The notes: a model not told the origin generated them from the sequence alone. 64,000 nucleotides of DNA from Pseudomonas azadiae (GCF_019145355.1 NZ_JAHSTY010000002.1:2170001-2234000); one strand, 5' to 3'. Counted from the first letter of the stretch, positions 1 through 20,297 are shown. Translations and numbers: made by a program.

Positions 1-1066
1 GCTTGGTGTGTTGCAGCAACTGGGCAAAGGTCATCCGGCCATCGAGGTCGGCCTTGAGCACCTGGGTGTTGACGAAGAAGCCGATCAGCGACTCGGTCTC
101 GACACGGTTGCGATTGGCGATCGGCACGCCGATGCGAATATCCTGCTGGCCGCTGTAGCGGTACAAAAATGCCTGGAAAGAGGCCAGCAGCAGCATGAAC
201 ATCGTCACGCCTTCGCGTTGGGCCAGGGCTTTGAGGCCCACCACCAATACCGGCTCCAGCGCGATGTCCTGCCGCGCGCCACCAAAGCTCTGCTGCGCCG
301 GGCGCGGCTGGTCGAACGGCAACGCCAGCACCGGCTGCGGGCCGCTGAGCAATTTATGCCAGTAGTCCAATTGACTGGCTTTCTCCCCCGCTTCCATCCA
401 GCTGCGCTGCCACATCGCGTAATCGGCGTACTGGATCGGCAGCGGCGCCAATACACACTCCAGGCCCTGGCTGTAGGCGGCATAGAGTTGCATCAATTCC
501 TGCACCATCACGCCCATCGACCAGCCATCGGAGACGATATGGTGCTGCACCAGCACCAGCACGTGCTCCGCTTCACTCACCGCGAACAAGCTGACCCGCA
601 GCAGCGGGCCTTGCTGCAAATCGAAGGGCCGGGCGATTTCAGCCTCTACCCGCGCCTTGAGGCGGGCTTCGTCGACCGCGCTTTCGGCGATCTCGATCGG
701 TGCAGGCGCCAGCACTTCCTGGGCACGCTGTTCACCGTCCAGGTGCAGGCGGGTGCGCAGGCTTTCGTGGCGCGCCACCAGGGCGTCGAAACTGCGTTGC
801 AGCGCGGCCTTGTCCAGCCGCCCGCTCAGGCGCAGGGCGCCGGGGACGTGATAGGCGGCGCTGTCCGGGTCCAATTGCCAGAGAAACCACTGGCGTTCCT
901 GGGCGTAGGACAGCGGCAGGTGCTGGCCGTCCTCGCGGACCGAGGCAATCGGCAGTTGGGCGAAGCTCATGCCGCGGCTTTGCAGGCGCTGGTAAAACTG
1001 CTGGCGCTGTTCCAGAGGCAGGCGAAGAAAGCGCGAAACCAGATCGATATTAGGGTTGGAAAGCAT
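1..1066 (-). CDS. Non-ribosomal peptide synthetase, N-terminal condensation domain (partial, cut by window edge)
   Basis: The gene starts with ATG at 1066 and runs off the left edge, so only about 355 residues are visible. The N-terminus (MLSNPNIDLVSRFLRLPLEQ) is the short helical leader that precedes condensation domains in pyoverdine-type synthetases. It is followed by SYAQERQWFLWQLDP, the first core motif of an LCL-type C domain. The catalytic motif HHIVSDGWS is encoded near 519-545 and the later IGFFVNTQV motif is also present. The ATG lies three bases after the stop of the upstream 3643-residue synthetase, so the two genes are surely co-transcribed and their products act in sequence on one peptide chain. 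By analogy it would be PvdJ or PvdD of the pyoverdine pathway. The adenylation domains that would show which are outside the window. Confidence 0.9.
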   Translation of the reverse strand, partial: MLSNPNIDLVSRFLRLPLEQRQQFYQRLQSRGMSFAQLPIASVREDGQHLPLSYAQERQWFLWQLDPDSAAYHVPGALRLSGRLDKAALQRSFDALVARHESLRTRLHLDGEQRAQEVLAPAPIEIAESAVDEARLKARVEAEIARPFDLQQGPLLRVSLFAVSEAEHVLVLVQHHIVSDGWSMGVMVQELMQLYAAYSQGLECVLAPLPIQYADYAMWQRSWMEAGEKASQLDYWHKLLSGPQPVLALPFDQPRPAQQSFGGARQDIALEPVLVVGLKALAQREGVTMFMLLLASFQAFLYRYSGQQDIRIGVPIANRNRVETESLIGFFVNTQVLKADLDGRMTFAQLLQHTK

Positions 1067-1069
1067 GGT

Positions 1070-12001
<10,932 letters not shown>

Positions 12002-12050
12002 TTCTTGGAGTCCGGAGCAATAGGCAGGAAGCACAAAGGCACGTCGTCCC

Positions 12051-12080
12051 TATAAAACGAACCGCAGAGGGAAAAATTAG
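12051..12080 (-). promoter_or_regulatory. Candidate PvdS (iron-starvation sigma factor) promoter of the NRPS operon
   Basis: On the minus strand the sequence reads CTAATTTTTC, then CCTCTGCGGT, then TCGTTTTAT, about 57 bases before the NRPS start. This resembles the IS box of PvdS-dependent promoters (TAAAT, 16-17 bases, CGT), but with TAATT instead of TAAAT and a spacing of 15-16. Pyoverdine synthetase genes are known to use PvdS. The match here is imperfect, so this is a tentative assignment. Confidence 0.4.
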
Positions 12081-12210
12081 CGAGGGATGGCAGGCGTGGA
12101 GTGAGGTGTCATCAGGGGTTACATCAATTTCAGGAAGACCACACAAACCCGAGCTAGCATTGACGAACACCACTTTTTGCAACTACATTTAGTTACAGGC
12201 AAGGATCGCC

Positions 12211-12462
12211 GTGTCCAAAAATGAAAAGCTGCTGGCCAAACTGCTCAATGAGCACGTGGCATTTACCTGGCCCGAGCTCGTAACGCTGTTGCGTTGGCTC
12301 GGCTACACGCAGATTGAGGGGGCTGGAAGCCGCGTCAAGTTCGACATCGGTGACCCCAGTGCAATGATCACCCTGCACAGGCCCCACCCTGGCAACGAAC
12401 TGAAACACTACATTCGGCGCCAGATCATTGAGCAATTGAGATCAGGAGAACTGATTCAGTGA
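12211..12462 (+). CDS. hicA: HicA-family mRNA interferase toxin
   Basis: This is an 83-residue protein of the double-stranded-RNA-binding-like HicA fold, which cleaves mRNA when not held by HicB. The family signature appears in the order expected: the strand GAGSRVKFD, then TLHRPHPGNELKHYIRR, whose histidines and GNELK helix mark HicA proteins. The usual family length is 60-85 residues. The start is GTG 12211 with AAGGA six bases upstream. An in-frame ATG at 12223 is possible but poorly spaced. The stop overlaps the start of hicB (GTGA), the normal gene order for this toxin-antitoxin class. Upstream lies the divergent promoter region of the NRPS operon. Confidence 0.85.
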   Translation: MSKNEKLLAKLLNEHVAFTWPELVTLLRWLGYTQIEGAGSRVKFDIGDPSAMITLHRPHPGNELKHYIRRQIIEQLRSGELIQ

Positions 12463-12824
12463 ACAACCAACTGAAACACAAAGGCTACATCGGCTCTATC
12501 GAAGCCAGCCTTGAAGACAACTGTCTGTTCGGCAAGATTCTGTTCATCAAGGCACTGGTGAGCTACGAAGGTAAAACCGTCGCCGAACTGGACGCCGCTT
12601 TTCGCGAGGCCGTGGATGACTATCTCGCCACCTGCCAGACCCTGGGGCACACACCGGAGAAGCCTTGCAAAGGCTCCTTCAATGTCCGTGTCGGCCATGA
12701 CCTGCACCTGGCGGCGGCGCTGGCGGCGACCCGCAAGAAAGTGACGCTCAACGACCTGACCCGCCAAGCGCTGAATGAGTTTCTGCAGCACCACAGTGCC
12801 GAGGCCTGTCCGGCGATTGGCTGA
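12459..12824 (+). CDS. hicB: HicB-family antitoxin
   Basis: This 121-residue protein starts with GTG 12459 inside the last codons of hicA, with AGGAG about 11 bases upstream. The N-terminal half is the degenerate RNase-H-like HicB fold (KGYIGSIEASLEDNCLFGKIL, then AELDAAFREAVDDYLATC). The C-terminal third (FNVRVGHDLHLAAALAATRKKVTLNDLTRQALNEFL) is a ribbon-helix-helix DNA-binding segment typical of the Arc-type HicB subclass. It should bind HicA in a neutral complex and repress the pair's own promoter. It converges with the MFS gene, whose stop codon begins at the next base, so the two genes share no terminator space. Confidence 0.85.
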   Translation: MNNQLKHKGYIGSIEASLEDNCLFGKILFIKALVSYEGKTVAELDAAFREAVDDYLATCQTLGHTPEKPCKGSFNVRVGHDLHLAAALAATRKKVTLNDLTRQALNEFLQHHSAEACPAIG

Positions 12825-13997
12825 TCAGCCCAACCGCCGAAACCCCAGCACCGCTGCGCCCAACACCACCGCCCCCGCCGCCAGCGCGACCCAGAACCCA
12901 CTGGTGGCGCCGAAATGGTCGATCATCCAACCGGCGCTGGCGGCACCGATGGCCACGCCGATGCTGAGACCGGTAATCAGCCAGGTCATGCCTTCGGTCA
13001 GGCGGCTGGCGGGTACGATCCGCTCCACCAGGGCCATGGACACGATCAGGGTCGGTGCGAAGAACAGCCCGGAGATAAAGATTGCCACCGCGAGCCCGGG
13101 AATGTGGGTGACCAGCAGCAATGGCAAGGTAGTCAACGCCGTGGCCACGCCGCAGAACAGGAACTGCCGGGGCAACGGCGCCTTGAGCTTGAGGGTACCG
13201 AACGCCAGCCCGGCCAGGCATGAGCCGATGGCGTACACCGACAGCACGATGCTCGCCGCCGCCGGCTGGCCCTGATGCTGGGCGAAGGCGACGCTGACCA
13301 CGTCCACCACGCCGACAATCACGCCCATGGCCAGCAGCAGGATCATCAGGACCAGCACCGAGGGCGAAGCGATCAGCCAATGGCCGTGATGGGCCTGATG
13401 CTCATGCACGGCAGGCTCGGTCGCGCGTTGCAATACAAACGTGGTGACGCCCACCGCCAGCAACAGCGCTGCCACCAAAGGCCCTGCTTCCGGGAACAAC
13501 ACGACACTCAACCCCACCGAAATCGGCGGACCGACGATGAAGCACACCTCATCCAGCACCGACTCCAGAGCAAATGCAGTTTGCAGCTTGGGCTGGCCCC
13601 GGTACAACTGGGTCCAGCGCGCCCGCACCATGGCCGACATATTCGGCATGCAACCGGCCAACGCGGCGAACAGGAAAAGCGTCCAGTCCGGCGCCTGCAA
13701 ACGGGTGCACAGCAGCAACATCAACAAAGCCCCGCCGCCGATCAGCGCGGCAATCGGCAGCACCCGGCCCTGTCCATGGCGGTCCACCCGCCTGGATACC
13801 TGCGGCGCGCAAAGCGCCGTGGCCAGGGCAAACACCGCCGCCACCGAACCGGCCAGGCCGTAACCGCCATGTACCTGCGAGAGCATGGTGATCAAGCCAA
13901 TGCCCGTCATCGATACCGGCATGCGCGCCAGCATGCCCGCCAGCACAAAAGCCCTCGCGCCAGGGACCTGGAACAATTGCGCGTAGGGGTTTGCCAT
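12825..13997 (-). CDS. Major facilitator superfamily transporter
   Basis: This is a 390-residue inner-membrane protein with about 12 hydrophobic segments. It carries the loop 2-3 motif region RRVDRHGQGRVLP, typical of MFS drug-exporter-like families, and a histidine-rich central loop (VHEHQAHHGHW) between the two six-helix halves. The later motif GMTWLITGLSIGVAIGAASAGWMID matches the fifth/eleventh helix pattern of proton antiporters. It lies 40 bases downstream of the MATE gene on the same strand, so the two exporters probably share a transcript. The substrate cannot be read from the sequence. Proximity to siderophore synthetase genes is suggestive only, because a toxin-antitoxin pair lies between them. 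Confidence 0.8.
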   Translation of the reverse strand: MANPYAQLFQVPGARAFVLAGMLARMPVSMTGIGLITMLSQVHGGYGLAGSVAAVFALATALCAPQVSRRVDRHGQGRVLPIAALIGGGALLMLLLCTRLQAPDWTLFLFAALAGCMPNMSAMVRARWTQLYRGQPKLQTAFALESVLDEVCFIVGPPISVGLSVVLFPEAGPLVAALLLAVGVTTFVLQRATEPAVHEHQAHHGHWLIASPSVLVLMILLLAMGVIVGVVDVVSVAFAQHQGQPAAASIVLSVYAIGSCLAGLAFGTLKLKAPLPRQFLFCGVATALTTLPLLLVTHIPGLAVAIFISGLFFAPTLIVSMALVERIVPASRLTEGMTWLITGLSIGVAIGAASAGWMIDHFGATSGFWVALAAGAVVLGAAVLGFRRLG

Positions 13998-14037
13998 TAT
14001 TCAGAAGCCTTTTGTCCTTAAAGTGCGCATCCTTTTA

Positions 14038-15393
14038 TCACACCAACCGCTTGATCTGCTTGTGCCGCCACACCAACCGGTAATACGCGGTCTGCAACGC
14101 CAGCATGGCCAGGTAGGTCACCGGAAATGCCATCCACACCCCTTCCAGCCCGAAGTGAGCGTTGAACAGGTACGCCATCGGCAACTCGACACAAAGAACG
14201 CAGAAGATTGAGATCACCACCGGCATCAACACCACGCCGCTGGCGCGCATGATCCCGCCGATCACGGCCTGGAAGCCGAATATCAGGATGCTCCAGAGCA
14301 TGATATGCAGCAGGTGCTCGGCGTTGACCCGTGCCACCTCGTCGGTGATGAACAGACCAAGCAGCCAGTGAGACAGCACGTAACCCAGCACGATCAGGCC
14401 ACCGGTAAGGCAGGTGTTGATCAACAACCCGGTACGCAGGATCGGCCCGATCCGTTCCGCACGCCCGGCGCCAATTGCCTGGGCGCCAAGGATCGAGGCG
14501 GTGATGGCAATCGACAGCGCCGGAAACTGCACGTAGTTGACGATCTGCGTCACCGCGCCGTACGCCGCTGTGGCCTGGGAGCCGTGGCTGTTGACCAGGG
14601 CGAGAATGACCAGTTCCGACAGCGACAGCACCACCATTTGCAGGCCCGTAGGCAAGCCGATACGCAGGACTTTTGCGAGAATGACGCGGTCCAGGCGCAG
14701 GGCCGCGAGCAATCTGCGATCCGGCGCCATCACATGGTTCTTATGACGCAGGCGCAGGATCAGAAACAGCATCGCCAGCGCGTTACCCACTAACCCTGCA
14801 TAGACCGCACTCTGGATACCCATGGGCGGCAGGCCAACCCAGCCGCGAATCAGCGCCGGCGTCAGCAGCAGGCCGACCAACGTCGAGACCATCAGCGCCA
14901 GCAACGGCGAGATCGTGTCGCTGACGCCGCGCAGCAGTTGGGTGTACAGAATGAAGACCAGCAGCAGCGGCATGATCAGCATCATCTTCTGCGCGTAGCC
15001 GACCGCATCGTCCAACACATCAACCGGCGTGCCCAAGGCCTGCAAGGCCGGACGCGCGAACAAGCTGCCCAGCACCGCAGCGATCATGCCCACCAGCGCC
15101 CCCAACGTCAGGGTGGCGCCGGTAATCGCCTTGACCGTGCCTGTTTCCTGGGCCCCCCAGGCCTGGCCGATCAGCACCGAGGCGCCCGCCCCGAGTCCGA
15201 TGACCAGCGCGATAAAGAAGAACACAATGGGAAACATCCCCGACACTGCCGCCAACGCTTGAGTACCGAGCATCTGCCCGACATAGATGCCATTGAGCGT
15301 GCCGGAAAAGCTTTGCAGGAAGTTGGACAGCACCATCGGCGCCAGAAAGATCAGGTAGGTCTGCCACAGCGGGCGTTGCAGAGGGTTTTGCAT
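14038..15393 (-). CDS. MATE-family multidrug/sodium efflux transporter
   Basis: This is a 451-residue inner-membrane protein with about 12 transmembrane segments, the normal MATE length. The NorM-like start of helix 1 (LIFLAPMVLSNFLQSFSGTLNGIYVGQMLG) and the helix 2 region GAGASVLIGQAWGA are clear. The equivalent repeat in the second half is IGLPTGLQMVVLSLSELVILALVN, followed by the ILGAQAIGAGRAER motif. MATE proteins export organic cations and other metabolites using Na+ or H+ gradients. The start is ATG 15393. The gene is divergent from the chemoreceptor and leads the MFS gene. Confidence 0.88.
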   Translation of the reverse strand: MQNPLQRPLWQTYLIFLAPMVLSNFLQSFSGTLNGIYVGQMLGTQALAAVSGMFPIVFFFIALVIGLGAGASVLIGQAWGAQETGTVKAITGATLTLGALVGMIAAVLGSLFARPALQALGTPVDVLDDAVGYAQKMMLIMPLLLVFILYTQLLRGVSDTISPLLALMVSTLVGLLLTPALIRGWVGLPPMGIQSAVYAGLVGNALAMLFLILRLRHKNHVMAPDRRLLAALRLDRVILAKVLRIGLPTGLQMVVLSLSELVILALVNSHGSQATAAYGAVTQIVNYVQFPALSIAITASILGAQAIGAGRAERIGPILRTGLLINTCLTGGLIVLGYVLSHWLLGLFITDEVARVNAEHLLHIMLWSILIFGFQAVIGGIMRASGVVLMPVVISIFCVLCVELPMAYLFNAHFGLEGVWMAFPVTYLAMLALQTAYYRLVWRHKQIKRLV

Positions 15394-15570
15394 GGAAAAA
15401 CGGGGCCTCGGAGAACAAAAGCGTCTTCGGTTATACCGTAATTGGATCCTACATTCCTGTGCTTTGAAATGCCCCTGCCCGCTCGCCCCGGTAACACAGC
15501 ATGCTACGGCACGTACGCTGCGCGGTTTTCTTCCATCAATTCGCTCAATAGCAGTTTCAGTATTTGCTGA

Positions 15571-15600
15571 TTGGACGCGTACCGGTCGGTACCTATAGAT
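15571..15600 (+). promoter_or_regulatory. Sigma-70-type promoter with palindromic spacer, upstream of the chemoreceptor
   Basis: A TTGGAC -35 element (15571-15576) and a TATAGA -10 element (15594-15599) are separated by exactly 17 bases. The spacer contains the inverted repeat GTACCG-GT-CGGTAC (15579-15592), which fits a bound repressor. The chemoreceptor ATG is about 55 bases further on. The assignment is by consensus reading only. Confidence 0.55.
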
Positions 15601-15656
15601 TTCGCCATAGATAGCCTTTAGCCACCAACCCTAACTTACTGAATATCGAGCTCTCC

Positions 15657-17297
15657 ATGAAAAAACCTATCTCGTTGGCGATGCGCATCGGCCTGGGCTT
15701 CGCGTCCACCCTTTCGCTGCTCGTGCTGATCACCGCCGTCGGTATCCAACGCGTGGGTTTTATTGACAGCACGCTCAAGGATGTCAGTGAAAAAGCCGCC
15801 GTGGTCCAGCGCTATGCGATCAATTTCCGGGGCAGCGTGCACAACCGTGCCATCGCCATTCGCGATGCGGTACTGGTCAAGGATGAACCGGCGCTGAACC
15901 GTCACCTGGCCGAGATCGACCAGCTCAAGCGCGGTTACCAGGAATCGGCCGTGATGATGGATCGCCTGTTGGGCAGCAGCGTGGCCAGCGCCGAAGAGAT
16001 TCGCTTGCTGGGCGATATCAAGGCCATCGAGCGCCAGGCCCTGGCCGCTACCGAACGGGTGATCGACCTGCGTCGCAACCATGACATCGCCGGCGCCCAG
16101 GACCTGCTGCTGGCACAGGCGTCCGCCGACTACAGCCAGTGGCTTGACCGCGTGAACGCACTGATCGACTTCGAAGAAGCGCAAATCAGACAACGCCTGG
16201 ATACGGTGCAATCCGCCGCCAGCCGTTTTGCACTGCTGATGGTGTTGGCAAGTGCCGCCGCGATCATCTTGAGCGTGCTGGTTTCACTGCTGATTATCCG
16301 CAACGTCAAGGCCACCCTTGGCGCCGAGCCCGAAGAGGTCGCCGAGGCGATCCGCCGCCTGGCCAATGGCGAGCTGAACCAGGCCATCCAAACGCGCTAC
16401 CCCGACAGCGTGATGGGCATCCTGAAAAACGCCCTGGCGCGCCTGGGCGACACCATCACCGGGGTACGCTCTGCAGCGCAGGCGCTACGCCATTCATCGG
16501 CAACCCTGTTGTCGGTAGCCAGCGATAACCGGCGGCAGATCACCTTGCAGACCAGCGAAGCCCAGCATGTGGCGGCCGCCATCACGCAAATGGCCGCCTC
16601 GGTCAGTGAGGTTTCGGGCTACGCATCCGCTGCGTCCAGGGCGACCATCCTGGCCGACGCGGAAGTTGACAGCGGCAACCGCCTGGTGGGCGAAGTGACG
16701 GTGGCGATCGAGGAATTGGCGACGATCCTCGACCAGGCCACCCACCGGGTCAATCAGGTGTCCAGCGACAGTGAAAGCATCGAAACCGTGATTGAAGTGA
16801 TCAACGCGATCGCCGCCCAGACCAACCTGCTGGCGCTCAACGCTGCGATAGAAGCCGCCCGCGCAGGTGAGCACGGTCGAGGATTTGCGGTGGTGGCCGA
16901 CGAAGTGCGCTCCCTGGCGACGCGCACTCAAGAGTCCACCCAGGAAATCCGCGACATGGTCGCCAAGCTGCAAAGCGGCACCCAGGAGGCCGCCGATATC
17001 ATGCAACGCAGCCGCAGCCTGGCCCAGGTCACCGTCGCGCAGACCCGCGGCTCCCAAGTAGCCCTGGGCAAGATCAGCCAGGAGGTGGGCGCAATCAATG
17101 CAATGAACGCCCAGATCGCCAGTGCCTCGGTACAGCAAAGCGCCGCCGCTGAAGAAGTCGCCCAGAACGTCACGCGCATCCACAGCTCTACCGTGCAATC
17201 GGCAGCCGGCTCCGAGGTGGTGGAAGGCGCCAATCAGGAACTCGCGGAGCTGGCGGATCGGTTGAGCACCAAGGTGGCGTTTTTCAACGTGGCGTAA
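15657..17297 (+). CDS. Methyl-accepting chemotaxis protein
   Basis: This is a 546-residue inner-membrane receptor that should signal through CheA/CheW to the flagellar motor. The first transmembrane helix is at about 9-30. A periplasmic all-helical region follows at 31-195 and resembles the four-helix-bundle ligand domain. The second membrane helix is at about 195-218, with a HAMP-like linker to about 270. The cytoplasmic coiled coil contains the invariant tip [20 protein letters not shown], then [15 protein letters not shown], at about 380-425. The C-terminus lacks the CheR-tethering pentapeptide. The ligand is unknown. It is transcribed alone from the promoter near 15571 and converges with the IclR gene. 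Confidence 0.92.
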   Translation: MKKPISLAMRIGLGFASTLSLLVLITAVGIQRVGFIDSTLKDVSEKAAVVQRYAINFRGSVHNRAIAIRDAVLVKDEPALNRHLAEIDQLKRGYQESAVMMDRLLGSSVASAEEIRLLGDIKAIERQALAATERVIDLRRNHDIAGAQDLLLAQASADYSQWLDRVNALIDFEEAQIRQRLDTVQSAASRFALLMVLASAAAIILSVLVSLLIIRNVKATLGAEPEEVAEAIRRLANGELNQAIQTRYPDSVMGILKNALARLGDTITGVRSAAQALRHSSATLLSVASDNRRQITLQTSEAQHVAAAITQMAASVSEVSGYASAASRATILADAEVDSGNRLVGEVTVAIEELATILDQATHRVNQVSSDSESIETVIEVINAIAAQTNLLALNAAIEAARAGEHGRGFAVVADEVRSLATRTQESTQEIRDMVAKLQSGTQEAADIMQRSRSLAQVTVAQTRGSQVALGKISQEVGAINAMNAQIASASVQQSAAAEEVAQNVTRIHSSTVQSAAGSEVVEGANQELAELADRLSTKVAFFNVA

Positions 17298-17355
17298 AGA
17301 CCGCTGTGCCCGGTCCGTCTTGGTTGGCGTGTCATGAGCGGCCTTGCCGGGCTCA

Positions 17356-18183
17356 CTACGCGCCAAACGTGTGCGAGGGCCGGCGCAATGTCGGATCAAA
17401 GGGATTGATCCTCGGCCCGATCGCCGCCGCTTCGCGCTTGAGCAACTCCACCACCATCGGCAACCGGCTCGGCCCCAGTCGATCACTGATGGTCGCCACA
17501 CTCAACGCCGCCACTGCATGCCCGTCGCGATTGAGAATGGGCACCGCCAACCCCGCCATCCCTTCCAGCACCCCGGTATTGCGTGCCGCATACCCCAGGG
17601 AGCGCACGTTCTCTACTTCCGAACGCAACAGCACCTCGTCGTACAGGTGGAAGTCCTTGAGCCGTGGCAGGTTGTAGCGGATCACCGTCTCGCGTTCTTC
17701 CTCCGGCAGGTACGCCAGGATCGCCAGGCTGCCCTGCCCCACGCCCAGCGCAACGCGCCCACCGATATCACCGGTGAAGGTGCGGATCGGGTACGGGCCT
17801 TCGCTGCGGTCCAGGCAGATCGCATCGAAGCCGCTGCGCGCCAGCAGGAACAGCGAATCGCCCAGTGACGCGCTCAGGCGCAACAGGCTCGGCCGCACCA
17901 GGTCGCGCAGGTTGCCGGTCTTGCCCGCATTCGCCGCCAGGGCGAAGAACTCCAGGCTCAGGCGATAGCGCTTGCTGCGCAGATCCTGCTCGACCATGCC
18001 TTCGTCCACCAGGCTGCGCAGCAGGCGGTGGGTGGTGGGCTGGGACAGCCCCACCTGTTGCGCCAGTTGGGTGACGCGTTCACCGCCTTCCGGAACCGTA
18101 CCGAGTACTCGCAGAAGCGCGAACACACGAGAAACGCCGCCCGCGCCAACTTTCTTTTTATTTCGCTGAGTGGAATATTCCAA
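17356..18183 (-). CDS. IclR-family transcriptional regulator
   Basis: This is a 275-residue regulator. The N-terminal winged helix-turn-helix (about 18-75, including VTQLAQQVGLSQPTTHRLLRSLVDEG) is followed by the GAF-like IclR effector domain (about 85-260). The closest usable start is TTG 18183, because no ATG or GTG lies upstream of the helix-turn-helix in frame. It is divergent from the ABC transporter/dehydrogenase operon and most likely controls it. A perfect palindrome, TGGAATATTCCA (18171-18182), covers the first codons and resembles the TGGAA/TTCCA half-sites of IclR-family operators, which suggests autoregulation. The effector is probably the operon's substrate or a product, which I cannot name. 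Confidence 0.85.
   Translation of the reverse strand: MEYSTQRNKKKVGAGGVSRVFALLRVLGTVPEGGERVTQLAQQVGLSQPTTHRLLRSLVDEGMVEQDLRSKRYRLSLEFFALAANAGKTGNLRDLVRPSLLRLSASLGDSLFLLARSGFDAICLDRSEGPYPIRTFTGDIGGRVALGVGQGSLAILAYLPEEERETVIRYNLPRLKDFHLYDEVLLRSEVENVRSLGYAARNTGVLEGMAGLAVPILNRDGHAVAALSVATISDRLGPSRLPMVVELLKREAAAIGPRINPFDPTLRRPSHTFGA
18171..18182. promoter_or_regulatory. Candidate IclR-family operator (perfect 12-bp palindrome)
   Basis: TGGAATATTCCA is self-complementary and lies directly over the start codon of the IclR-type gene. The E. coli IclR box is built from TGGAA and TTCCA half-sites with a slightly longer centre. The position would let the regulator block its own expression. Confidence 0.4.
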
Positions 18184-18422
18184 TCTAGAGCTCTTATTAA
18201 ATTCTGATCAGTGAATAAATTCGAAAATACTCAGTCATTCAGTGAAATTCGATCTTCCGCCCATCCTAGTCTTCGTCCTAATCTGCGTCCACAGGGGCGA
18301 ATTGAACAACAACCGGCAGCCGACCCAGAGATCGAGCGCCAACGCACCCGCAAGACCCTTTTCGCATCTGCCCAAAACAAAAAAGCGCGTTTCGACGCGA
18401 CTCAAAAAGGTGGAACGCAGAC

Positions 18423-19451
18423 ATGGCATTTCTCCAACTCAACGCCTTGAGCAAGCGCTACGGCGCCGTCGATGCGGTGGTCGCCACCGACCTTGCGGTA
18501 GAAAAAGGCGAGTTCGTTTCCCTGCTCGGCCCCTCGGGCTGCGGCAAGACCACCACCCTGCAAATGATCGCCGGCTTCGTCGAGGTGAGCGGCGGACAGA
18601 TCCTGCTTGATGGTCGCGACATCACCCACGCCAAGCCCGCCAGCCGTGGCCTGGGCGTGGTGTTCCAGAGCTACGCGCTGTTCCCGCACATGACTGTGCG
18701 CGACAACGTCGCCTTCGGCCTGAAGATGCGCAAAATCCCCGCCGCCGAGATCGCCAGCAAAGTTAAGACGGTGCTGGAGTTGGTGCGCCTGGCCCCCCAT
18801 GCAGACCGCTACCCACGCGAACTGTCCGGCGGCCAACGCCAACGGGTGGCCCTGGCCCGTGCGTTGGTGATCGAGCCGCCGGTGCTGCTGTTGGATGAGC
18901 CGCTGTCCAACCTCGATGCCAACCTGCGCGAAGAAATGCAATTTGAGATCCGCCGCATCCAGTGTGCCGTGGGTATCACCACCTTGATGGTCACCCACGA
19001 CCAGGCCGAAGCGCTGTCGATCAGCGACCGCGTGGTGGTGATGCAGGCCGGCCGCGTGACCCAGATCGACGCGCCGTACCAACTTTACGAACACCCGCGC
19101 ACGCGGTTCATCTCGGATTTCGTCGGCAAGGCCAACCTGCTGCCAGGCGATTACGACCCACTGGGCACGCCGCAGGTACGTCACGAAAGCGGGGACGGCG
19201 AACTGACCCTGAGCCTGCGCCCGGAAAAAATCCAGCTGGTGAATGCAGGCGCGGGCCGCCTGCAAGGTAAGGTCCTCCACAGCTACTTCTTTGGCAGCCA
19301 ATGGCTGTATCGCATCCACACCCCGCTCGGCGAAATCACCGTGGTGCGCAGTAATGACGGCAGTGCGCCGCTCGGTGCTGGCGCAGCGGTGGGCCTGGAT
19401 TGGCATTGCGACCTGCTGCGCGTACTGGCAACGGATGAGGTGCAGGCATGA
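18423..19451 (+). CDS. ABC transporter ATP-binding protein, putrescine/opine class
   Basis: This 342-residue cytoplasmic ATPase should power import through the two permeases that follow. Walker A (GPSGCGKTT) is at about 36, the Q-loop VFQSYALFPHMTV at about 80, the signature LSGGQRQR at about 135 and Walker B (LLLDEPLSNLD) at about 155. The switch histidine sits in MVTHDQAEAL. The C-terminal 80 residues form the TOBE-like regulatory domain usual in PotA-type ATPases. The stop overlaps the first permease start by four bases (ATGA). The operon order is ATPase, permease, permease, ferredoxin-like subunit, two flavoproteins, binding protein. Confidence 0.92.
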   Translation: MAFLQLNALSKRYGAVDAVVATDLAVEKGEFVSLLGPSGCGKTTTLQMIAGFVEVSGGQILLDGRDITHAKPASRGLGVVFQSYALFPHMTVRDNVAFGLKMRKIPAAEIASKVKTVLELVRLAPHADRYPRELSGGQRQRVALARALVIEPPVLLLDEPLSNLDANLREEMQFEIRRIQCAVGITTLMVTHDQAEALSISDRVVVMQAGRVTQIDAPYQLYEHPRTRFISDFVGKANLLPGDYDPLGTPQVRHESGDGELTLSLRPEKIQLVNAGAGRLQGKVLHSYFFGSQWLYRIHTPLGEITVVRSNDGSAPLGAGAAVGLDWHCDLLRVLATDEVQA

Positions 19452-20293
19452 GTCGCGGTTACCTGCTTTCGCTGCCGGCACTGGTGCTGTTTGCCGGGCT
19501 GCTGATCCTGCCGCTGGGCCTGACGCTGGTGCTGTCGTTCAACGTGTTCGACTACCAGGTGGGCGTGAAGGCTGATGAATGGACCTTGGCGCATTATCTG
19601 TCGTTGTTCAGCGATTCGTACTTCTACGAGATCTTCTGGCGCACCTTCTGGATCAGCGCGCTGGTGACCCTGCTGTGCGTGGTGATCGGTGTGCCCGAGG
19701 CCTACATCCTCAGCCGCATGGGCACCCCGTGGCGTTCGATCTTCCTGATCCTGATCCTCACGCCCTTGTTGATTTCGGTGGTGGTGCGCGCCTTCGGCTG
19801 GAGCCTGTTGCTCGGTGCGGACGGGCTGGTCAACCAAGTCATCCACTACCTCGGCGGCCGCCCGGTGAAGCTGCTGTATACGCCGTTCGCAGTGATCATC
19901 GCGCTGGTGCACGTGATGTTGCCGTTCATGATCATCCCGGTGTGGACCTCCCTGCAAAAGCTCGACCCGTCCGCCGAACAGGCCGCGTTGTCGCTGGGCG
20001 CCAGCCAGGCCACGGTGATGCGCAGGATTGTCTTGCCGCAGGTCATGCCCGGCGTGCTGTCGGGCACGTTGATCGTGTTCGGCCTGGCCGCCAGCTCCTT
20101 CGCGATTCCCGGCCTGCTCGGCGGACGCCGCCTGAAGATGGTCGCCACCGTGGTGTACGACCAGTACCTCTCGGAACTCAACTGGCCCATGGGCGCGACG
20201 ATCGCGGTGGTGCTGCTGTTGGTCAACCTGCTGATCATGCTGAGCTGGAACCGCATGGTCGAAGGCCGCTACAAAAAGTCCCTGGGGGTTTAA
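19448..20293 (+). CDS. ABC transporter permease (PotB-type)
   Basis: This is a 281-residue inner-membrane protein with six predicted helices. The cytoplasmic EAA loop that contacts the ATPase reads EQAALSLGASQATVMRRIV, then LPQVMPG, at about 177-203, as in PotB/PotH permeases. The periplasmic region between helices 1 and 2 (SDSYFYEIFWRTFWISAL) is also typical. The start codon overlaps the ATPase stop, and the next permease begins four bases after this stop, so translation is coupled. It pairs with the following permease as a heterodimer. Confidence 0.9.
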   Translation: MSRGYLLSLPALVLFAGLLILPLGLTLVLSFNVFDYQVGVKADEWTLAHYLSLFSDSYFYEIFWRTFWISALVTLLCVVIGVPEAYILSRMGTPWRSIFLILILTPLLISVVVRAFGWSLLLGADGLVNQVIHYLGGRPVKLLYTPFAVIIALVHVMLPFMIIPVWTSLQKLDPSAEQAALSLGASQATVMRRIVLPQVMPGVLSGTLIVFGLAASSFAIPGLLGGRRLKMVATVVYDQYLSELNWPMGATIAVVLLLVNLLIMLSWNRMVEGRYKKSLGV

Positions 20294-20297
20294 GCGC

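Noticed and set aside
12163..12191. TAAAT and CGT on the minus strand upstream of the NRPS gene, another possible PvdS box
   Set aside because: The two elements are 21 bases apart instead of 16-17, and they lie farther from the gene than the better candidate at 12051-12080.
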